Shown: piece after piece, positions 1 to 8,677 of the stretch | How positions within the stretch are numbered: position 1 is the first letter of the stretch | Layout: the number at the start of each line of letters is the position of its first letter | Assembly (NCBI RefSeq): GCF_015476655.1 | Contig: NZ_JABFHF010000004.1 | Location: 1 to 64,000 of the forward strand | Reading direction: 5' to 3' | Origin: Aquiflexum lacus | GTDB lineage: Bacteria; Bacteroidota; Bacteroidia; Cytophagales; Cyclobacteriaceae | DNA: 64,000 bases | Made by a program: the position numbers and the translations under genes | The notes under the pieces: model-generated | The model's database searches: none | Seen by the model: the letters and a program-made list of their open reading frames with translations, nothing else | Told to the model about the DNA's origin: nothing

Positions 1-122
1 TTTGGTTTACAGAATTGAATGTCATTAGGTCACTTACGGATTTTAGGAGCTATCGGAATACCGTCAAGCTTGAAATACGTTAAAGGCTTACTGGCAAAGA
101 AGCGAATAACCACTTAAAAGTA
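1..122. other. Non-coding edge of window
   Basis: No convincing coding sequence or RNA gene lies in this stretch downstream of the minus-strand regulator. I see no clear hairpin followed by a T-run that would serve as its terminator. Confidence 0.5.
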
Positions 123-3100
123 TCACCCTTTTCTAAAAAAGCTCGGGGCTTCCCCAAATTCCTTGGTAAACTCTTGCGTAAAATGGCTGGGATTGCCATA
201 ACCTACAGCGTAGCCAATTTCTGAAATATTCAAGGCCGAATTGAGCAAAAGCTTCTTTGCTTCCTGCATCCGAATCGTTCGGATGACTTGGGAAGTGGAC
301 TTATTGGTCAGGGCTTTGAGTTTACGGTGAAGCTGGGTTCGGCTTACAGCCAGTTCTTTGCATAGCTCCCCAATGCCAAACTCCTCACTTTCCAAATGAG
401 CAACCACGATGGAGCGAAGCTTTTTCAGAAAACCATCCTCTTGTATTTCGGCAGGGGTTTCGGGTGTTCCTGCAGGGTTGAGAGTGACATAGCGAGCTGA
501 AAGTTTTTGTCGTACCTCAATCAATTTCCGCAGTCGGACTTCCAGTTCTTTCTTCTCAAAGGGCTTGGAAAGGTAGGCATCCGCTCCTCTTTCGAGACCT
601 TCCAATCGGGATTCCAGATCTGCTTTGGCAGTAAGTAGGATGATAGGAATATGGCTGGTGCGTTCATCTTTTTTTAGTCCTTCGACGAGTTCGTAGCCGT
701 CCTTTTCTGGCATCATCACGTCACTGACGATGATGTCTGGAATCATTTCAATGGCCAATTGGATGCCTTGGATGCCATTTCTGGCTTTTTGGATTTTGTA
801 TTTGTCTTGGAGGCAGAGCTCCAGGTAGCTGAGTACATCTTCATTGTCTTCCACCAGTAAGGCCAGCGGGAGGCTTTCATCGTAATCTTCCTCAGCACCA
901 AAAGAAGATGCATCCACCAAATCCTTGACAGTTGACCATGTTTCATGGGCCAATTCGCCTGCATTACCCTTTGGAGCAACTTTTTTTATGGGAAGTCTAA
1001 CTGTAAATTCCGTACCCTTTCCCATCTGACTGCTGACTTCTATGGTTCCGGACATAAGCAACATCAGCTCTTTGGTGAGCGCCAGGCCAATTCCTGTTCC
1101 CTCATCTGACCTCGTAGCCGAATCATCTACCTGATAAAAACGATCAAAAATATAGGGTAAATGTTGGGAAGGAATTCCTTTGCCGGTATCCTTCACTTTG
1201 ATTTCCAAAAAATCCTCCAATTCCCTGGAGCTGATCTTTTCTATTTTAATGTAAATATTACCTCCAGGGGGCGTGAATTTTACAGCATTTCCTACCAGAT
1301 TGGAAAAAATGGCCTGAATTTTCTCCGGATCAAAATCCATGTACAACTCCTCAAAACGGGGGAGTAGATGCAGTCGAATATCCTTGGAATCGGCCAGGGA
1401 ATGAAAGGACTCGGTCAGGTATTTTAAATAAGTCAGGATATTGTCATGGATCATTTTTGCGGTCAATCTACCTGACTGAAGTTTGGATAGATCCAGCATC
1501 TGGTTGATCAGTCTGAGCAGTTGGGCACTATTCCTTTTAATCATTGGAAGTCCCTCTTTCATAGTCTCAATCGAAGGTTGTGATAATATATGATCTGCAA
1601 TACCTGAAATCACTGTCAAGGGCGTCCTGAATTCATGCGTCAAATTGGTGTAGATTCTGGTTTTAACGAGATCCAGGTCTTGCAGACGTATAACTTCCGC
1701 TTGGGCCAGTTTTCTGCGAAGCAAAAAGCTATAAATCAAATAAAGCAGTAAAAACAGCAGCATGGCATACGCCAGCCAAGCCCACCATTGGGTAAACCAA
1801 GGCGGCATCACTGTAATGGATAGCGATCTCTGCCCCAAATTCCCGTATCGGTTAGTAGCCAGGACATGAAAAATATACTCTCCTGGAGGTAAGGAATAAT
1901 AAGAAGCAGTGTGAGCTTTTCCATCCCTCCAGTTTTGATCAAAGTTTTCCAACTTATAGCGGATGTTTTTTTCTGATTCCAAGGTTACGAAATCAATACT
2001 TCCAAATTCAAACGTAAAGGTATTCTGATGGTGAGACAACATTATCTCATTGGTTTCATTGAGACGCTTCGGCAGGATTTTTTTATCCGTTTGGGATGAA
2101 ATATGACGGTCACCCAGAAAGAAAGCAGAGAAATACGGAATAGGCTCATCGGGATATTGCTTTTCCAACTCTTCCGGATAGAAAGAAAAATACCCTGAGG
2201 CATTTCCGACAAAAATTTCATTGTTCTTGGAAATAAATGCGTTTTTAGAGTAAAAGCCAGTCTGGTTGGGTTTTTTCCAACTGTACCCAAAAAGGGCTGC
2301 GTTTTTAGTTTCGGGATCCAATCGGATGAACCCAATATCTGTGTACAACCAAAGCAATTTTGAATCATCCTCCACTAATCCTGTGATGAGAAGCAAATCT
2401 GTGATTAGACCGGTATTGTCGTAATACCGATCGAAAATTCCTGTTTCCGGATCTAATAAAAAAAACCCTGACCTGTAGGAACTGGCCCAAATTCGCTTTT
2501 TGCTATCTTCATAAATTTCGATAATACGCACACCTGCGCTATCCAAAAATCTTTCAAAATCAGCTGATTCTTTCCGATAAAGGTTAAGACCATTACCGGT
2601 GCCTGCCCAAAGTCTTCCATTGGAATCTTGAAGGAGACTTTCCACAGCGAATCCGCTTAAACTGTTGGGATTGTTTGGGTTAGGGGTAAAATGCGTGAAT
2701 TTTCCGCTTTTTGAATTGAACAGGTCAAGCCCCCCATTCGTGCCTATCCAGATAGTATCCTCATCGATAGGCAAAATGACATATTGAAACGAAGAGGAAA
2801 GACCGTTTTTACCCTTCTCCTCCGGTCCATATAGCATATAGGTCATTGTCTGTCGATCGAAAAAGTACGCTCCGCCCCATCGGTTGCCGACCCATAAATT
2901 GTATGCTTGGTCAAATTTAAGATCCGTGATTGTTACTGATCTCAATGTATTTTGGACAAAGGTGAAAAAACTATCCCTCGATTGGTTCACGTCATGGCCA
3001 AACACGCCTTGCCCGGTGCCAATCCAAACGCCAGGTTCCTGGTCTTGGGCAAAGACCATTGCCCGTGTTCCGATAGGGGTGTGTTCAAAATAATTTTTAA

Positions 3101-4223
3101 AGGTAGAGATTTGAAACAACACTTGATTCTCTGTCTCGGGCTCCCATCCCGAAACCCACATAAGATTATCCTTGGTTTTCAGCAAGGACCGAAAATCATT
3201 TTTCTCCATGTAATTCGGTCCAATTCCCGAAATTCCAAAAAACTCAATGGTCTTCGATTTCGGATTGTATCGGTTGATCCCTCCTGCATAAGTTCCGATC
3301 CAAATACACCCTTGAGAATCCTCATTGATAAAGGTAATGTGATCCACTGCAAAGAGAGCGTTTGGGTTGACAGGTGGACGGGAGAATGCATGTGGATTAT
3401 TTGGGACGTTGGACAATCGTTGAAATGTGCCTTGTTCCCGGTTCATGATATGGAGTCCATCCCCATCTGAACCGACATAAAAATTACCTTTGCTGTCCTC
3501 AAATATAGCCCTGACCCTATTACTAATTAGGGAGGCCGAATCTTTTGGATCATGTCTAAAGTGAGTGATCCGACCAGACTCTTTTTCAAACTTATATAAT
3601 CCAGAAGAAGGGTGTTCCTCAAAATCGAACGCATTGCCTGCGCCAATCCAAATCCGTCCGGCATGATCCTCATAGATACTTCTTACTGCTGCCTCTGCAA
3701 TGGAGCGACCGGCAGGAGTGTCGTCTTGGATATGAACAAAATGCCCGGTCTTCCTGTCCAAGGTATCGAGTCCTTTTGCTGTTCCAATCCATAAAGTACC
3801 CGAGCGATCTTCCAGAAGAGCAGAGACCCGATTATCGCGAAGACTGGTGGTATCGCTTGAATCATTTTGGTAATGTGTAAAAGTTTCCTTAGAGGTATCA
3901 AGTCTATCCAAGCCCTCATGAACGCTCCCAATCCAGATAATCCCACCTTTTCCTGCATATAGGCATTCCAGCCGGTTTGTATGAAGCGAGCTGCTGTCAT
4001 TTGGATTGGACTTAAAATACTTTTTATTCGTCCCATCGTATCTTACCAAACCATTGAAGTTATCCGCAAGCCAGATGAAGCCCTTATCGTCCTGGCACAT
4101 TCCCATAATATTGGTATGATTTGGATCGAATATGTGAGGAATAGTTGTGATTTTAACGTCCTGGCTTTTACATAGAAAAGAGATGGTAATAAAAATGAAA
4201 AACAGAAAAAAAGTACGAGTCAT
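123..4223 (-). CDS. Hybrid two-component system protein: propeller sensor, kinase, receiver and AraC output
   Basis: This 1366-residue protein combines a complete two-component pathway in one chain. A signal peptide (about 1-20) leads into two-component-regulator propeller blades with recurring IWIG/LWIG motifs (about 30-700), then a Y_Y_Y domain (about 735-800) and a single membrane span (about 812-838, beginning WWAWLAYAM). The cytoplasmic part has a HisKA domain with the phospho-acceptor motif THEFRTPL (about 863), an ATPase domain, a receiver domain (LLVEDNED near 1121, acceptor Asp in SDVMMP near 1165) and an AraC-type helix-turn-helix (SRTQLHRKL near 1293, GYGNPSHF near 1340). The order and length are those of the Bacteroidota HTCS family, which usually binds a saccharide outside and controls nearby genes. 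No SusC/SusD pair is present here, so its target is unknown; the sulfatase locus transcribed divergently from 5590 onward is a candidate only by position. Confidence 0.95.
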   Translation of the reverse strand: MTRTFFLFFIFITISFLCKSQDVKITTIPHIFDPNHTNIMGMCQDDKGFIWLADNFNGLVRYDGTNKKYFKSNPNDSSSLHTNRLECLYAGKGGIIWIGSVHEGLDRLDTSKETFTHYQNDSSDTTSLRDNRVSALLEDRSGTLWIGTAKGLDTLDRKTGHFVHIQDDTPAGRSIAEAAVRSIYEDHAGRIWIGAGNAFDFEEHPSSGLYKFEKESGRITHFRHDPKDSASLISNRVRAIFEDSKGNFYVGSDGDGLHIMNREQGTFQRLSNVPNNPHAFSRPPVNPNALFAVDHITFINEDSQGCIWIGTYAGGINRYNPKSKTIEFFGISGIGPNYMEKNDFRSLLKTKDNLMWVSGWEPETENQVLFQISTFKNYFEHTPIGTRAMVFAQDQEPGVWIGTGQGVFGHDVNQSRDSFFTFVQNTLRSVTITDLKFDQAYNLWVGNRWGGAYFFDRQTMTYMLYGPEEKGKNGLSSSFQYVILPIDEDTIWIGTNGGLDLFNSKSGKFTHFTPNPNNPNSLSGFAVESLLQDSNGRLWAGTGNGLNLYRKESADFERFLDSAGVRIIEIYEDSKKRIWASSYRSGFFLLDPETGIFDRYYDNTGLITDLLLITGLVEDDSKLLWLYTDIGFIRLDPETKNAALFGYSWKKPNQTGFYSKNAFISKNNEIFVGNASGYFSFYPEELEKQYPDEPIPYFSAFFLGDRHISSQTDKKILPKRLNETNEIMLSHHQNTFTFEFGSIDFVTLESEKNIRYKLENFDQNWRDGKAHTASYYSLPPGEYIFHVLATNRYGNLGQRSLSITVMPPWFTQWWAWLAYAMLLFLLLYLIYSFLLRRKLAQAEVIRLQDLDLVKTRIYTNLTHEFRTPLTVISGIADHILSQPSIETMKEGLPMIKRNSAQLLRLINQMLDLSKLQSGRLTAKMIHDNILTYLKYLTESFHSLADSKDIRLHLLPRFEELYMDFDPEKIQAIFSNLVGNAVKFTPPGGNIYIKIEKISSRELEDFLEIKVKDTGKGIPSQHLPYIFDRFYQVDDSATRSDEGTGIGLALTKELMLLMSGTIEVSSQMGKGTEFTVRLPIKKVAPKGNAGELAHETWSTVKDLVDASSFGAEEDYDESLPLALLVEDNEDVLSYLELCLQDKYKIQKARNGIQGIQLAIEMIPDIIVSDVMMPEKDGYELVEGLKKDERTSHIPIILLTAKADLESRLEGLERGADAYLSKPFEKKELEVRLRKLIEVRQKLSARYVTLNPAGTPETPAEIQEDGFLKKLRSIVVAHLESEEFGIGELCKELAVSRTQLHRKLKALTNKSTSQVIRTIRMQEAKKLLLNSALNISEIGYAVGYGNPSHFTQEFTKEFGEAPSFFRKG

Positions 4224-4354
4224 TGGTTTTTAAGTGGTTTCTTATCAACAACTTAAATAAAATTTATTTAAATTCCTAAGTCAAATTTTAACAATTTTAA
4301 AATGTTGAAGAAGGAATATTTCCTGCTTCGAACTTCTAAGGTTAGACAATTCCC

Positions 4355-4457
4355 GTTCGGAAAGTAATCCTATTTATTGGGGAAGAAATTCAAGCGTTTC
4401 GTCCTAGGTCAGGGTTCAAGAACATTGATATTTTTATCTCATACCCAAATGCATTTA
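4355..4457. repeat. Diverged repeat, copy 1
   Basis: About 100 bp starting near GTTCGGAAAG and ending near CCCAAATGCAT match a second copy at 5391-5488, at roughly 80% by eye with small gaps. The two copies sit in the same orientation on either side of the S9 peptidase relic. Short blocks (CTTCGG, ACAATAAA, TTCGTCC) also occur in the repeat pair at 29650 and 30533, so all four may belong to one dispersed family. Confidence 0.55.
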
Positions 4458-4681
4458 CCAAACCCTTCATTTGAATTGGGAATCAAAATGACTTTAATTA
4501 TGCGGGACAGGCCCATAAGGGAAACGTTAAGTTCCTATTTTTTCAGTTCAGTTTTTATGCGCTTCATGCCATTTTATTCTACATTATTTTCATTTGAAAA
4601 TCCATAGGCAAATATTCCCAAAACCAGGGCTTTTGAGACCCGGACATTTTCACTTATATTACTGATCATAATATGCTGAAA

Positions 4682-4884
4682 ATGAAAAAAACTATCTTCC
4701 TTTCCTTTTTCCTTGCCTTTTCCCCCTCGCTCAGGGTCAGGAGTTTTATAATTCTTTGAAGCGAAAGGACGTGGACACAGAAATGATCATGTATCCCCGA
4801 ACGCCGCATGGACCCACTGAACCCAAATTCCTGATGGATGTTTCCCCGCGCATTTTGACCTGGTTTGAGAAATATATGAAGTGA
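4682..4884 (+). pseudogene. Relic of S9-family peptidase: signal peptide joined out of frame to the C-terminal tail
   Basis: An ATG at 4682 opens a short signal-peptide-like sequence (MKKTIFLSFFLAF). Within about 20 codons the reading frame changes, and the next frame encodes a recognisable C-terminal tail of a prolyl-oligopeptidase-type enzyme: QEFYNSLKRK, then MYPRTPHGP with the histidine of the catalytic triad, then a final helix ending WFEKYMK and a stop at 4882-4884. In intact S9 enzymes about 600 residues separate these two pieces, so the body of the gene has been deleted. An intact S9 peptidase gene lies 5 kb downstream at 10116, but its C-terminus reads differently, so this is not a recent partial copy of it. 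The frame relation was worked out by hand. Confidence 0.7.
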
Positions 4885-5062
4885 TAAATATAGGTGTGAG
4901 AATTAGGTGTTGATTTTTGATTGATTCATCCCTATACTTCCAGCCAAAAATTCTTAATAAACTTAAAGGTTCGATCAATTTGCTTATATATGATTCTATA
5001 AAACCTATTTAATTAGGATAAATAGAAATGAATATTTTAGAATTCTCAAAAATTTTTTTAGG

Positions 5063-5218
5063 AATTCCAGGCAGTTAGTTGATCGAATCCTGGACCTCTA
5101 TGCCCGTACATATATTGAAGAAATACTAGCCGACGTGAGCCCTTTTTTATTTTATCCGGCCGATGAAAAGAAAATCAGGTTGTTTTTACCAATTGTTGAA
5201 CAGGCAGATTTGGGTTAA
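5063..5218 (+). pseudogene. Unrecognised open fragment without start codon
   Basis: A frame open from about 5063 to the TAA at 5216-5218 encodes about 50 residues that look protein-like (QLVDRILDLYARTYIEEIL, then FLFYPADEKK). No start codon precedes it in this frame. An ATG at 5028 in another frame gives only 16 codons before a stop, which is compatible with a frameshifted gene end. I do not recognise the family. It could also be chance. Confidence 0.3.
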
Positions 5219-5390
5219 CAATATGGGGTAATTTATGATTAGCAGTCCCTAGGTTTTCCAAACTCTAAAGGCCTGTCTGCCATCAGGTAGAAGTTGAATT
5301 TCACTATCCCATTTGACCGAAATTAAATCAACCAAAACAAATACTTCGGATCAAATTGAATTCCCCTTCTCCCCCAAAAATTTTTCTTCG

Positions 5391-5488
5391 GACAATAAAT
5401 CCCCTGATTGGGGAAGAAAATCCTGCGCTTCGTCCTAACTCGACGTTCTCGAACCATTGATTTTTTTATCTTAATCCCAAATGCATTC
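5391..5488. repeat. Diverged repeat, copy 2
   Basis: This is the partner of the copy at 4355-4457, in the same orientation. It starts at TTTTTCTTCGG and ends near CCCAAATGCATT. It lies about 100 bp upstream of the first permease gene, so it may overlap that promoter. Confidence 0.55.
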
Positions 5489-5589
5489 ATCACCTAAGAT
5501 CCTTTTCAAGGATTACAAGAACAAATTGCATTGGTATTTAACTTAAACATGATCAAAAATTCCATTCATCCCCATTTTTCAAACCTCCT

Positions 5590-6900
5590 ATGCAAACCAC
5601 CCAAGAAGGATTAAAAAGAGAAGTTGGCGTGTGGGGGCTCTCGGCCAATATTGTCAATATCATGGTAGGTGCCGGCATCTTTGTTTTGCCGGCCATCATC
5701 GCGGAAACCATGGGGGCTTCCGGGGTCTTGGCTTACCTGTTTTGTGGATTGCTGATCGGTTTGGTCATGCTTTGTTTTGCAGAGGTGGGGAGCAAGGTGA
5801 CCCATTCCGGTGGAGGATACGCTTATGTGGAGACTGCCTTTGGGGCTTATCCGGGATTTTTGGTTTCAATATTCTCTTTGATGGGAAGTATTTTTGCAGA
5901 TGCGGCAGTTTCCAATGCCTTAGTTGAGATTTTGGCTTTACTGTTTCCGATTTTCAAGAATTCAACTCTCAGAATATTTTCCCTTTTTCTTTTATTTTCA
6001 GGTTTGACCATCCTCAATGTGATCGGAGTCAAACAAGGGATAGGATTGGTCAAAATCACTACCGTCGCCAAATTGATTCCACTATTGCTCCTTATAAGCT
6101 TTGGCTGGAAAGATGTGCAATGGGTCAATTTATCTTGGGAATCTGAACCGACCATCCAAAAATTGGGAGAGGCTTCCCTGATCTTGTTTTTTGCTTTTAT
6201 GGGTGGGGACGCGGGCTTGTCGATTGGTGGGGAAATCAAAAACCCACAAAAGACGGTACCCCGTGCGATTTTTATAGGAATTTCGGGAGTGCTATTGCTC
6301 TACATACTTATCCAATTGGTTTCTCAGGGAGTTTTGGGCAACGACCTTCCAAATCAAAAAGAAGCACCTTTGGCAGAAGCTGCTGAAATTGTTTTTGGAC
6401 CCGTAGGATATACCCTTCTTTTTGTTGGAACAGGGATATCGATGTTTGGAATGGTCAGTGGGCAGATCCTGAATAATCCAAGAGTGATTTTTAGACTTTC
6501 CCGGGATGGGGTGATTCCTTTCAGTAGGTTGGCTTCTATCCACCACAAATTCAAAACTCCTTATTTGGCGATTTTGCTGTACAGTGGGCTGGGTTTTTCC
6601 CTTGCCACCATAGGAGGCTTTAGGCAATTGGCCGTAATCGCCGCTTCAAGTGTGTTGCTGCTTTATTTTGGCGTTTCGCTCTCGGTGATCGGTCTTCGAA
6701 GAAAGAAGGATTTGGATAATGGGGGGTTCAAAATCCCTTTTGGTTACACCGTTCCAATTCTTTCGGCGGGTATCATTCTTTTTTTCCTATCCAATTTGAC
6801 AGGACTTGAGATAAAGGGAATACTGATCTTGATTGTGGTATTGACAGGGATTTATTTCCTGGGTAAGGTGTATCGGATGTGGAAGAAGAATAAAGGTTAG
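5590..6900 (+). CDS. APC-family amino acid permease
   Basis: The 436-residue protein is almost wholly hydrophobic, with about 12 predicted membrane spans. It starts with the amino acid/polyamine/organocation signature region (LSANIVNIMVGAGIFVLP at about 17-34) and has the conserved amphipathic segment after span 2 (CFAEVGSKV) and a GGEIKNPQKTVPRAI motif near residue 214-228. These features place it in the inner membrane as a secondary transporter, probably for an amino acid; the substrate cannot be read from sequence. Its length is usual for the family. A closely related permease is encoded at 8652, with a sulfatase gene in between, and all three share one strand. Confidence 0.93.
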   Translation: MQTTQEGLKREVGVWGLSANIVNIMVGAGIFVLPAIIAETMGASGVLAYLFCGLLIGLVMLCFAEVGSKVTHSGGGYAYVETAFGAYPGFLVSIFSLMGSIFADAAVSNALVEILALLFPIFKNSTLRIFSLFLLFSGLTILNVIGVKQGIGLVKITTVAKLIPLLLLISFGWKDVQWVNLSWESEPTIQKLGEASLILFFAFMGGDAGLSIGGEIKNPQKTVPRAIFIGISGVLLLYILIQLVSQGVLGNDLPNQKEAPLAEAAEIVFGPVGYTLLFVGTGISMFGMVSGQILNNPRVIFRLSRDGVIPFSRLASIHHKFKTPYLAILLYSGLGFSLATIGGFRQLAVIAASSVLLLYFGVSLSVIGLRRKKDLDNGGFKIPFGYTVPILSAGIILFFLSNLTGLEIKGILILIVVLTGIYFLGKVYRMWKKNKG

Positions 6901-7006
6901 ATGGATAATGAAATCAATCAAAAAACACTTATCTTATTTATTATTAAGCAGATGCTAAGCTATTGACCATTAATTATTATAAGCTTTCTGAAAAACAGAT
7001 TTACAA

Positions 7007-8677
7007 ATGAATTATCAAATTAAACCAATTATCCTTACCACTTTTTTAGGAATACTCTTATTTTCCTGCCAAAAAGAAATACCGCCCCCTAAGCCTCCCA
7101 ATATCCTTTTAATCATGGCCGATGACTTGGGCTATGCAGATATGGGTTCCTTTGGAGGAGACATTGCCACGCCTAATCTTGATCAATTGGCCAAAGAGGG
7201 CATCCGGTTTAGCCGATTTCATACCGCCCCATTTTGTGCGGTAAGCCGGGCCATGTTGCTGTCGGGAAATTTTAACCATGTGGCGGGTATGGGTTCACAG
7301 GATTTGGTCACGGGAATTCCCGGATACGAAGGAAAACTCAGTGGCCGGATTATTCCTGTTCCTGAACTGCTTCGCTCAGCAGGCTACCATACTTATATGG
7401 CCGGAAAATGGCATTTGGGAGGATCTGCTGATGCCAATCCTGCCAATAAAGGTTTTGAAAAATCCTTTGTGACCCTGGAAGGTGGGGCCAACCACTACAG
7501 CGAAAGAGGTATTTTCCCGGATACACCCACTTCAATTTATACCGAAAATGGAGAAGAAGCCAATTGGCCTGAAGACGCGTATTCCGCGGATTTTTATACA
7601 GACAAACTGATATCCTACATCAAAGGGGATAGCGAGGATGGACAGCCCTTCTTCGTTTTTGCCGCTTATACTTCCCCACATTGGCCTCTACAGGTAGATT
7701 CAAGCTACTGGAAAAAATATGAGGGCCGCTATGATGCCGGTTACGAAGTCCTTCGCGACAAAAGACTGGAATCACTCAAAAAAGCAGGGATGATCCATCC
7801 AACCGCAGAAACACCTCCGCTTCATCCAAGGGTCAAACCATGGGATTCGCTTTCTCCGGAGAAACAGAAAAAAGAATCCCGAAAGATGGAACTCTATGCC
7901 GGCATGGTGGAGAACCTGGACTACAACATCGGGCGTTTGATTTCCCACCTAAAGGAAACAGGCCAATACGAAAACACGATGATTGTTTTTCTGTCAGATA
8001 ATGGCGCTGCCGCTGAGGACTTCTTCTACCATGACTATTTTGGGCCATTTCTACAGGAAAATTATTCAGATGCATTTGAAGATATGGGAAAGGAAAACTC
8101 CTTTATTTCCTATGGTCCGCAATGGGCAGAGGCAGGTGCTTCTCCTTTCAAATACTTCAAAGGATACACCACCGAAGGGGGAATGAATGCCCCCATGATA
8201 ATCTCCGGTCCGGGAGTCAGCCCAAAAAACCAAATCAACGATCAATTTCTCAGCATCATGGATCTGGCTCCGACTTTCTACGAACTCGCCGGAATAACCT
8301 ACCCGAAAACCTGGAGAGGGAAAGAAATTGCAGGATTAGCGGGAAGCTCTCTTTTACCTGCTTTGACCGGAGATCCAGATCCAATTCATGATTCCACTTA
8401 TGTTTTTGGCTTGGAACATCGGGGCGATGCGATGCTCAGAAAAGGAAAATGGAAGCTTTTGAATACTGAAAAACCTTTTGAATTGAAAAACTTCGAGCTA
8501 TATCATCTGGAAAATGACCTCTCCGAGCAGCAGGATATGAAAGAGGTGAATCCTGAAAAATACCAAGAACTACTGCTGGAATGGGAGAAATTTTCCCAAC
8601 AGGTTGGTATCCGAACTCCAACACCCAAATCTGGCGAAAATCTAATGACTAATGATGGCAGACCTCGAAACCAATAA
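7007..8677 (+). CDS. Lipoprotein arylsulfatase-type enzyme
   Basis: This 556-residue sulfatase has a lipoprotein signal ending in LLFSC, with Cys21 as the lipidated residue, so it is expected on the cell envelope facing outward. The N-terminal metal-binding signature NILLIMADDLGYADMG carries the Asp39-Asp40 pair. The segment that normally becomes formylglycine reads CAVSR (Cys77 to Arg81), whereas the textbook signature is C-x-P/A-S/x-R, so the usual proline or alanine is a valine here. Later motifs include GKWHLGG and a C-terminal domain of usual length. The enzyme would hydrolyse a sulfate ester on an unknown organic substrate. No sulfatase-maturating enzyme is encoded in the window. Its 3' end overlaps the following permease gene by 26 bp, which suggests co-expression. 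Confidence 0.93.
   Translation: MNYQIKPIILTTFLGILLFSCQKEIPPPKPPNILLIMADDLGYADMGSFGGDIATPNLDQLAKEGIRFSRFHTAPFCAVSRAMLLSGNFNHVAGMGSQDLVTGIPGYEGKLSGRIIPVPELLRSAGYHTYMAGKWHLGGSADANPANKGFEKSFVTLEGGANHYSERGIFPDTPTSIYTENGEEANWPEDAYSADFYTDKLISYIKGDSEDGQPFFVFAAYTSPHWPLQVDSSYWKKYEGRYDAGYEVLRDKRLESLKKAGMIHPTAETPPLHPRVKPWDSLSPEKQKKESRKMELYAGMVENLDYNIGRLISHLKETGQYENTMIVFLSDNGAAAEDFFYHDYFGPFLQENYSDAFEDMGKENSFISYGPQWAEAGASPFKYFKGYTTEGGMNAPMIISGPGVSPKNQINDQFLSIMDLAPTFYELAGITYPKTWRGKEIAGLAGSSLLPALTGDPDPIHDSTYVFGLEHRGDAMLRKGKWKLLNTEKPFELKNFELYHLENDLSEQQDMKEVNPEKYQELLLEWEKFSQQVGIRTPTPKSGENLMTNDGRPRNQ

Larger units (their letters stand above)
4224..5589. other. Gene-poor 1.37 kb stretch with repeats and gene relics
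   Basis: I find no intact gene between the divergent hybrid regulator and the first permease. The stretch holds two diverged copies of one repeat (near 4355-4457 and 5391-5488), a relic of an S9 peptidase gene (4682-4884) and a 48-codon open fragment without a start codon (5063-5218). A short hairpin, ATCCTT-TTC-AAGGAT, lies at 5499-5513. Both flanking promoters must also be here, but I could not place a clear Bacteroidota -7 motif. Confidence 0.6.

Noticed and set aside
2952-3470. A 172-codon plus-strand frame inside the hybrid regulator gene
   Set aside because: It is antisense to well-conserved propeller blades and has no protein-family features.
108-4239. A 12-bp inverted pair (AACCACTTAAAA at 108-119 and TTTTAAGTGGTT at 4228-4239) flanking the hybrid regulator gene
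   Set aside because: It is short and AT-rich, without transposase or target duplication; chance similarity is the simplest explanation.
4377-4607. A 76-codon plus-strand frame
   Set aside because: It overlaps the dispersed repeat copy, has no recognisable protein features and no counterpart in the second repeat copy.
123-8677. A polysaccharide-utilisation locus, from a hybrid regulator near a sulfatase
   Set aside because: No SusC/SusD-type transporter pair or glycoside hydrolase is present, so the label is not supported.
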